DNA of 5,473 nucleotides, from positions 1 through 5,473 of the forward strand of contig JACRBO010000570.1 of NCBI GenBank assembly GCA_016219235.1. The letters run 5' to 3'. The notes under the pieces were generated by a model. It was given only the letters and a program-made list of their open reading frames with translations. It did not search any database and was not told where the DNA came from. Shown here piece after piece: positions 1 through 3,531 of this stretch (position 1 is the first letter of the stretch; each line of letters starts with the position of its first letter). The DNA is from Chloroflexota bacterium. GTDB taxonomy: Bacteria; Chloroflexota; Anaerolineae; Fen-1058. The position numbers and the translations under genes were made by a program.

Positions 1-70
1 ATTGCGCGCCCAGCAACGCTAGAAAATCGGTGGGTAGTGCAATTTGCAAAGTTGCAGTCGTGGACATCAT
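1..70 (-). CDS. N-terminus of a small unknown protein, possibly UPF0175-like (partial)
   Basis: Only the first ~23 codons are in the window; the gene runs off the left edge. It reads MMSTTATLQIALPTDFLALLG followed by AQ, an amphipathic beta-strand then helix start. That pattern resembles the beginning of UPF0175-family proteins (small VapB/antitoxin-like proteins often beginning with a short 'T-L-x-I-x-L-P-x-x-L-L-A-L-L-G' stretch), but the visible piece is too short to be decisive. A GGGGG run lies 3 nt before the first ATG and 6 nt before the second ATG (67-65), so the second ATG is the better start. It begins about 14 bp after the response regulator stop codon, which suggests co-transcription. 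The reading frame is open to the edge. The function is not established. Confidence 0.42.
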   Translation of the reverse strand, partial: MMSTTATLQIALPTDFLALLGAQ

Positions 71-84
71 CAGCCCCCGTCTCG

Positions 85-750
85 TTATTCCTCAGTCAAA
101 TAGGCTCGAATGTTGTGCTGCACGGCATAGGCAGCGGCTTCCGCGCGATTGGTCAATGACAGTTTGCTGAGGATGCTGCTGACGTAGTTGCGCACGGTGC
201 CCTCGCCCAGGAACAGCGATTGCGCAATCTCGCGATTGGTCTTGCCTTCGGCCACCAGCCCCAGCACACGCATTTCCTGATCGGTCAGCTGGTTGAACGC
301 CGATTGCTCGTCCTTGCGCTGCGCCTCGCGCACCCGCGCGAACACCCGCTGTGTCAGGATCGGATCAAGCAGCGCTTCGCCCCGCCCCACCGATTCGATG
401 GCGCGCACCAGATCATCGCCGCCGATCTGTTTGAGCACATAGCCGGCCGCGCCCGCCGCAATCGCCTCGAACAGCATATCGTCTTCGGCAAAAGACGTGA
501 GCATGATCACCTTGGTCTCCGGCGCTTGCGCGACAATCTCGCGGCAGGCTTCGATGCCGTTGCCGCCCGGCAGGCGAATATCCATCACGACGACCTCAGG
601 CCGGTGCTGCAAGACCTTCTGCACCGCTTCCTTGGCCGTGCTGGCTTCGTCCACCACGCTGAAACTAGGATGGCGCTCTAGCAGCGCTCGCAGACCCAGG
701 CGTACAACTTCATGATCATCCACAATGATGATACGCAAATGCTTCTTCAA
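85..750 (-). CDS. NarL/FixJ-family two-component response regulator (REC + LuxR-type HTH)
   Basis: This is a cytoplasmic DNA-binding response regulator, 221 residues from the chosen start, normal for the family. The REC domain spans about residues 4-122. It has the acidic pair D11/D12, the phospho-acceptor D57 in [10 protein letters not shown]85 in VIMLTSF and K107 in GYVLKQ, so all phosphorylation-site residues are present. A short linker leads to a LuxR/GerE helix-turn-helix (about 152-212) with [21 protein letters not shown] and the recognition-helix region [16 protein letters not shown]. The frame stays open to an ATG at 816, but that ATG lies inside the neighbouring repeat array and would add 22 residues with no homology to REC. 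A TTG at 750-748 with AAGGA 8 nt upstream gives the classic start [14 protein letters not shown] and is preferred. No cognate histidine kinase is in the window. The regulated genes cannot be told from sequence; the HTH style is like DevR/LiaR/DegU relatives. It is probably followed in the same transcript by the small gene at 1-70. Confidence 0.93.
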   Translation of the reverse strand: MKKHLRIIIVDDHEVVRLGLRALLERHPSFSVVDEASTAKEAVQKVLQHRPEVVVMDIRLPGGNGIEACREIVAQAPETKVIMLTSFAEDDMLFEAIAAGAAGYVLKQIGGDDLVRAIESVGRGEALLDPILTQRVFARVREAQRKDEQSAFNQLTDQEMRVLGLVAEGKTNREIAQSLFLGEGTVRNYVSSILSKLSLTNRAEAAAYAVQHNIRAYLTEE

Positions 751-758
751 ATTTGGGT

Positions 759-763
759 TCCTT
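759..763 (-). promoter_or_regulatory. Ribosome binding site that sets the response regulator start
   Basis: Minus-strand AAGGA lies 8 nt before the TTG codon at 750-748. No Shine-Dalgarno-like sequence precedes the upstream ATG at 816. This supports TTG as the real start and removes a spurious 22-residue N-terminal extension. Confidence 0.6.
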
Positions 764-787
764 GCAGGGAGTGGTTTGGCTGAGGTA

Positions 788-796
788 AGTATAACA
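788..796 (-). promoter_or_regulatory. Possible extended -10 promoter for the response regulator
   Basis: Minus-strand TGTTATACT fits an extended -10 element (TGn plus TATACT, 5 of 6 to TATAAT). It sits 37 nt upstream of the TTG start, giving a leader of about 30 nt that contains the AAGGA site. There is no good -35 box; the place where it would fall is in the heptad repeat array. If real, the response regulator is transcribed independently of the four-helix-bundle gene. This is sequence inspection only. Confidence 0.35.
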
Positions 797-802
797 CAGG
801 CC

Positions 803-835
803 AATTCATAGTGCATAATGCATAGTGCATAATTT
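803..835 (+). repeat. Left heptad-repeat arm of the four-helix-bundle cassette
   Basis: Read on the plus strand, 805-832 consists of four back-to-back 7-mers of consensus TKCATAR (one TTCATAG, then TGCATAA, TGCATAG, TGCATAA). Bases 805-824 are a perfect 20-bp inverted match to 1225-1244 on the other side of the gene. Each 7-mer ends in TAA or TAG on this strand (809, 816, 823, 830), so stops fall in all three frames reading toward the gene. On the opposite strand each carries ATG. The stop codon of the four-helix-bundle gene (836-834) lies at its inner edge. Confidence 0.85.
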
Positions 836-1205
836 ACCTGGCCGGTTGAACCAGGTTTTTGCGGGTGGTTGAGACAATTTTGGAAAGAATCTTCGCCACT
901 TCCAACGCTTCCTGAATTAAAGGCTCGATGCGAGAAGCCGGAATCATTTTCGAGTCACGAATCAGGCGCAACCAGTAATGCGTCTCGCGGGCTTCTTTGC
1001 GCGCAATCGTCATCTTGTTAGCAAAGTCCCGTTTGCTAGCCGCACCGATGGCTTCTTCAACATTCGCTCCGATGCTCGTCCCTGAACGCAGCACCTGCCG
1101 CCCGATCGCCTGACTGGCATAGTTATCCGGCAACGCCTGCACCATTCGAACAATCCGCAACGCAAAATCATAGGCTCGATCCTCTATCTTCACGGTTACA
1201 CTCAT
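834..1205 (-). CDS. Four-helix-bundle protein, 23S rRNA intervening-sequence (bIVP/S23) family
   Basis: This 123-residue protein has the family signature [13 protein letters not shown] (residues 40-52), then SKRDF (58-61 region) and [12 protein letters not shown] (70-81). The predicted layout is four long helices: about 8-25, 28-57, 58-84 and 91-116. The family is found encoded inside 23S rRNA intervening sequences and, very often, as stand-alone genes. It is structurally related to Avd, the accessory protein of diversity-generating retroelements, which binds reverse transcriptase and RNA. The biochemical role of stand-alone members is unknown; basic residues (K/R on helix 3 and the C-terminus) would suit nucleic-acid binding, which is an inference. 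The start is secure: AGGAGG (1218-1213) sits 7 nt before the ATG. The gene is enclosed by inverted heptad repeats (803-835, 1221-1261) and sits between a MATE gene and a response regulator, to which it has no evident functional link. No rRNA sequence flanks it. No reverse transcriptase or transposase is in view. Confidence 0.93.
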   Translation of the reverse strand: MSVTVKIEDRAYDFALRIVRMVQALPDNYASQAIGRQVLRSGTSIGANVEEAIGAASKRDFANKMTIARKEARETHYWLRLIRDSKMIPASRIEPLIQEALEVAKILSKIVSTTRKNLVQPAR

Positions 1206-1212
1206 CGTTTGG

Positions 1213-1218
1213 CCTCCT
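1213..1218 (-). promoter_or_regulatory. Strong Shine-Dalgarno of the four-helix-bundle gene
   Basis: Minus-strand AGGAGG, a perfect consensus, lies 7 nt from the ATG at 1205-1203. It is the strongest ribosome binding site in the window and lies just inside the right repeat arm. The cassette therefore carries its own translation signal. Confidence 0.8.
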
Positions 1219-1220
1219 GA

Positions 1221-1261
1221 GAATTATGCATTATGCACTATGAACTATGCATTAAGCACTA
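1221..1261 (-). repeat. Right heptad-repeat arm of the four-helix-bundle cassette
   Basis: On the minus strand this is a leading TAG followed by five 7-mers of the same TKCATAR-type consensus (one variant TGCTTAA) and a closing TTC. It is the inverted counterpart of 803-835, with 1225-1244 perfectly complementary to 805-824 (20 bp). Minus-strand stops occur every 7 bases at 1261, 1254, 1247, 1240, 1233 and 1226, covering all frames. The outermost TAG (1261-1259) is the stop codon of the MATE gene. Confidence 0.85.
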
Positions 1262-2707
1262 GACTTTGATCGTCATCCATTTCCCGCTTCTGAACCTCAG
1301 CCAGAAGAACGTGGCCCGTGTGAGGAAGTCGGCGGCGATGGCCAGCCACGCGCCGTTGAGGCCGAGGCCCAGCGTGTGCGCCAGCAGATAAGCGATGGGC
1401 ACGCGCGTCAGCCAGGTGGAACCCACCGTGATGAACAGCGCGGTGCGCGTGTCGCCCGCGCCGCGCAGCCCGCCGCTGAACACAAACGACGCCGCCATGA
1501 TCGGTTGAATGAAGGCCGAGATGCGAATCGCCCCGACACCGAACGCGATGACGGCCTCATCGTCAGGCACAAAGGCGCGCACCAGCGCCTCATCGAAGAT
1601 GAACAGCAGCGCACCCATGCTCGCCATGACCAGCAGGCCCAATCGGAACGCGGTATAGCCGCTGGCTTTGGCCTGGGCAGTGTCGCACGCGCCCAGGTTC
1701 TGCCCCACCAGCGTCGTCGCCGCCAGCGCAAAACCCCAGCCCGGCAGATACGACATCGACATGACGTTGAGGGCGATCTGGTGCGCGGCATAGGCCGCCG
1801 TGCCCAGCCCGGTGATGATCGTCGTCATGGCGATCAACGCGCTTTGCAGCAGCAACTGTTCCGCGCCGGCCGGCAGCCCGATGCTCAACACCCGCTTCAG
1901 GCGCGGCCAATCCAGCCGGGGCCATTCACGCGGCAGGCGCACACGCCCCTGCCCCTTCAACAACATCGCGATGACCAGCACGCCGCCGATACCGCGCGCT
2001 ATCATCGCCGCCAGGGCCGAGCCGTTCGCGCCCAGGTTCGGCTCCCCGCGTACCAGCCAGAAAGCCAGCCCCGCATTCACCACCACCACCACCGCCATGA
2101 TCTGCATCGGCGTGCGTGTGTCGCCGATGGCACGCATGATGGCATTGCCCACAAACAGCGTCGGCATCAAGATCAGCGTGAACGACGAGATGCGCATGTA
2201 CGCCGCCCCGATCGGCACGACGTCAGCCGCCGCGCCCAGCGCCTGCATGATCTGCTCCGCGAAAGTGAACGACACGATCGATAACGTGAGGCCGATCACG
2301 AACGCGGCCAACATCGATTGCTGCGTGGTCTTGCTCGCTTCCGATCGTTCCCCGGCGCCGATCTGGCGCGCGACGACGGCCATGCTGCCGGTGGCGACCG
2401 CACCGTACACGGCGGCCAGCAGATTGATGATCTGATTGGACAGGCCCACTGCCGCCAGCGAGTTCGCGCCGAGATGGCCGACGACGTAGGTGTCGGTCAA
2501 ACCGACCACCGCAAACAGCGTCTGCTCCAACACCACCGGCCAGGCCAGCGCCAGGACGCGCCTCACCAGCGCCGGTTCACCAAACAGCAAGCCTACACGA
2601 TGGCGTGTTGAGGGCCGCTGGGGTGCAACAGAGTCCATCGGGGGCGCAGATGAAACGACCCCGGCCAATTCGCCAGGGTCGTGTTTGATCGAGTCAAGTG
2701 GTGGCAT
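1259..2707 (-). CDS. MATE-family multidrug/cation antiporter
   Basis: This integral inner-membrane exporter has 482 residues from the ATG at 2707-2705, close to the family norm of about 450-480. It shows the MATE two-lobe design with about 12 membrane spans. The N-lobe carries PVVLEQTLFAVVGLTDTYVV and HLGANSLAAVGLSNQ, and ends near IMRAIGDTRTPMQI. The C-lobe repeats the pattern with LPAGAEQLLLQSALI, AAHQIALNVMSMSYLPGWG, LVGQNLGA and GGLRGAGDTRTALF. It ends in a typical RFRSGKWMTIKV tail, so it looks complete. MATE proteins expel cationic drugs or metabolites in exchange for Na+ or H+; the substrate and coupling ion cannot be called here. The first ~45 residues are a polar, non-conserved extension, so a later start (for example the ATG 23 codons on) cannot be excluded. 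A TTG three codons upstream is possible but less likely. A near-consensus promoter (2739-2767) gives a leader of about 25 nt. Its stop codon TAG coincides with the outer edge of the right heptad arm. Confidence 0.94.
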   Translation of the reverse strand: MPPLDSIKHDPGELAGVVSSAPPMDSVAPQRPSTRHRVGLLFGEPALVRRVLALAWPVVLEQTLFAVVGLTDTYVVGHLGANSLAAVGLSNQIINLLAAVYGAVATGSMAVVARQIGAGERSEASKTTQQSMLAAFVIGLTLSIVSFTFAEQIMQALGAAADVVPIGAAYMRISSFTLILMPTLFVGNAIMRAIGDTRTPMQIMAVVVVVNAGLAFWLVRGEPNLGANGSALAAMIARGIGGVLVIAMLLKGQGRVRLPREWPRLDWPRLKRVLSIGLPAGAEQLLLQSALIAMTTIITGLGTAAYAAHQIALNVMSMSYLPGWGFALAATTLVGQNLGACDTAQAKASGYTAFRLGLLVMASMGALLFIFDEALVRAFVPDDEAVIAFGVGAIRISAFIQPIMAASFVFSGGLRGAGDTRTALFITVGSTWLTRVPIAYLLAHTLGLGLNGAWLAIAADFLTRATFFWLRFRSGKWMTIKV

Positions 2708-2738
2708 ATATCCCAACTATCAGCGGAAGATGGCAGAA

Positions 2739-2767
2739 ACTATACTCCACTCATGGCAGGGTGACAA
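2739..2767 (-). promoter_or_regulatory. Sigma-70-type promoter of the MATE gene
   Basis: Minus-strand TTGTCA (2767-2762; 5 of 6 to TTGACA) is separated by exactly 17 bp from TATAGT (2744-2739; 5 of 6 to TATAAT). Transcription should start near 2732, about 25 nt before the ATG at 2707. The MITE-like element begins only 7 bp upstream of the -35 box, counting its flanking direct repeat, so readthrough or local structure could affect it. Confidence 0.65.
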
Positions 2768-2774
2768 GGCAGAG

Positions 2775-2783
2775 GGGAGGATC
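2775..2783. repeat. Direct repeat (putative target-site duplication, left copy)
   Basis: GGGAGGATC directly abuts the left end of the 102-bp hairpin element. An identical copy directly abuts its right end at 2886-2894, and both copies are followed by G (2784 and 2895). A 9-bp duplication is what many DDE transposases leave. Confidence 0.6.
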
Positions 2784-2885
2784 GTGTGCACGCAAAGTTT
2801 GTCAGGCGCGTAGCAGAGCGGGCTCCCATGCCCGCGTATCCGGCGGCGTGGGAGCCGCCTCTGCTGACACCTTTTGCGTGCACAC
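2784..2885. mobile_element. MITE-like 102-bp palindromic element
   Basis: The ends are perfect 13-bp inverted repeats: GTGTGCACGCAAA (2784-2796) and its complement TTTGCGTGCACAC (2873-2885). Further in, TGTCA (2800-2804) pairs with TGACA (2865-2869), a 7-nt bulge lies on the left, and then 2812-2831 pairs with 2846-2865 at 17 of 20 positions, leaving a 14-nt loop. Almost the whole element therefore folds into one long hairpin. A 9-bp direct repeat flanks it exactly at both ends. It has no coding capacity. These traits together are those of a non-autonomous miniature inverted-repeat transposable element; the mobilising transposase is not in the window and the family is not identified. The centre (GCAGAG, GGCTCCCA) is GC-rich like REP/palindromic repeats of other genomes, so a REP-like intergenic palindrome is the alternative. 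Confidence 0.68.
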
Positions 2886-2894
2886 GGGAGGATC
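2886..2894. repeat. Direct repeat (putative target-site duplication, right copy)
   Basis: This is the second copy of GGGAGGATC, starting at the base after the right inverted-repeat end. See the left copy at 2775-2783. Confidence 0.6.
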
Positions 2895-2910
2895 GGCGAT
2901 CATGACGCCT

Positions 2911-2926
2911 CACCGTGTCACCGTGT
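2911..2926. repeat. Two tandem copies of an 8-mer
   Basis: CACCGTGT occurs twice in a row, followed by CAC. The TGA stop of the membrane-protein gene (2928-2926) overlaps the end. It may be a trivial slippage duplication; no function is suggested. Confidence 0.4.
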
Positions 2927-3438
2927 CACTCTCTGGGTTCGGCCAGCAAGTCCCACACGAAGCTGACGCTCAGGAACACGACCAGCGTCAGCAGCAGCCC
3001 TTCCACTTGCAGCGCCGTCAACTTGGGATCGAGCGATTGAGCGATCTCCGGCGCGAAAGCCACCACCGCGATGAGGGCGTACACGCCCGCCATCATCCAG
3101 CGGCCATTGCGCAGAAACCAGCCGCGATACGGGTGACTGCGCGTGGCCTGCGACAGATAGACCTGCGCGATGATGCCCAGACCGCACGTCACCACAAACA
3201 CCAGCCGCCAGATGATCTTGACTTCACCGGCCGTTTGCGCGCCCAGACTCATCGCGCCCGGCACAATGAGCGACAGCTGTACGCTGTAGGCCATGCGCCG
3301 CCAGTTGGGATCAGCCAACCAATCAGAGTGGCGAAACTGCACCACCCCCCACCACAGACCCAACAGCGTAAAACAAAACGTCGCGACGGTTTGATAGAAC
3401 GCTTCTATGTTGTCCCCCCGATTTCTGAAGTAACGCAA
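2926..3438 (-). CDS. Conserved-looking integral membrane protein of unknown function
   Basis: I do not recognise this 170-residue protein. It has a short charged N-terminus (MRYFRNRGDNIEAFY) and about five hydrophobic segments at roughly 18-36 (ATFCFTLLGLWWGVV), 50-67, 75-96 (WRLVFVVTCGLGIIAQVYL), 112-129 (RWMMAGVYALIAVVAF) and 142-162. It ends in a charged tail LLAEPRE. Features that might be conserved are the NIEAFYQ start, the WW pair in the first span, and R/H/W residues in the first loop (FRHSDWLADPNWRR). The start is uncertain: the only plausible codon is TTG at 3438-3436, with an in-frame stop four codons upstream, and no Shine-Dalgarno precedes it. A GGGGGG run occurs inside the frame but no good start codon follows it. 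It lies between a terminator hairpin and its own possible promoter, so it appears to be a single-gene unit. The membrane-protein call is firm; the function is unknown. Confidence 0.8.
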   Translation of the reverse strand: MRYFRNRGDNIEAFYQTVATFCFTLLGLWWGVVQFRHSDWLADPNWRRMAYSVQLSLIVPGAMSLGAQTAGEVKIIWRLVFVVTCGLGIIAQVYLSQATRSHPYRGWFLRNGRWMMAGVYALIAVVAFAPEIAQSLDPKLTALQVEGLLLTLVVFLSVSFVWDLLAEPRE

Positions 3439-3446
3439 GTTGACAA

Positions 3447-3455
3447 CTTATATCA
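3447..3455 (-). promoter_or_regulatory. Possible extended -10 promoter of the membrane-protein gene
   Basis: Minus-strand TGATATAAG fits an extended -10 element (TGn plus TATAAG). No convincing -35 is seen. The expected transcription start falls near 3440, almost on the TTG start at 3438, so the message would be leaderless or nearly so. This would explain the missing Shine-Dalgarno. Confidence 0.3.
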
Positions 3456-3465
3456 CACTAACCAA

Positions 3466-3499
3466 CACTCCGCCATGAAACACGCTTCATGACGGAGTG
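3466..3499 (-). terminator. Hairpin terminator downstream of the kinase gene
   Basis: There is a 14-bp stem (3486-3499 with 3466-3479) and a 6-nt loop. On the minus-strand RNA every pair is Watson-Crick except one G-U; on the plus-strand RNA that pair is an A/C mismatch, so the structure favours minus-strand transcripts. It starts about 32 nt after the kinase stop codon and is followed by a modest T-rich run (TTGGTTAGT). It separates the kinase from the membrane-protein gene. The weak U-tract leaves open that it is a protective 3' hairpin. Confidence 0.6.
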
Positions 3500-3531
3500 A
3501 TTGATCCTGGTTGCAATGTTCGCCTCTGGCG

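Noticed and set aside
220..681. Plus-strand open frame opposite the response regulator
   Set aside because: Composition rich in H, R and Q with no domain features; it is the antisense shadow of a clear REC/HTH gene.
803..835. CRISPR-like array formed by the short repeats
   Set aside because: The units are contiguous 7-mers without spacers, and no cas gene is present.
803..1261. The cassette as a true 23S rRNA intervening sequence
   Set aside because: The flanks are protein-coding (MATE and response regulator); there is no rRNA sequence in the window.
803..1261. Diversity-generating retroelement (Avd-like gene)
   Set aside because: No reverse transcriptase, template repeat or variable repeat is present; the protein is a relative of Avd by fold only.
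1376..2284. 302-codon plus-strand open frame opposite the MATE gene
   Set aside because: Extreme His/Arg/Gln content is typical of antisense frames across GC-rich membrane-protein genes; the minus strand has a clear MATE protein.
2708..2716. TTG at 2716 as the MATE start (3 residues longer)
   Set aside because: The ATG at 2707 is in frame just downstream and no Shine-Dalgarno precedes the TTG; the promoter fits either, so ATG was preferred.
3440..3445. Perfect TTGACA on the plus strand, as a -35 box
   Set aside because: No acceptable -10 sequence occurs 15-19 bp downstream, and no plus-strand gene follows.
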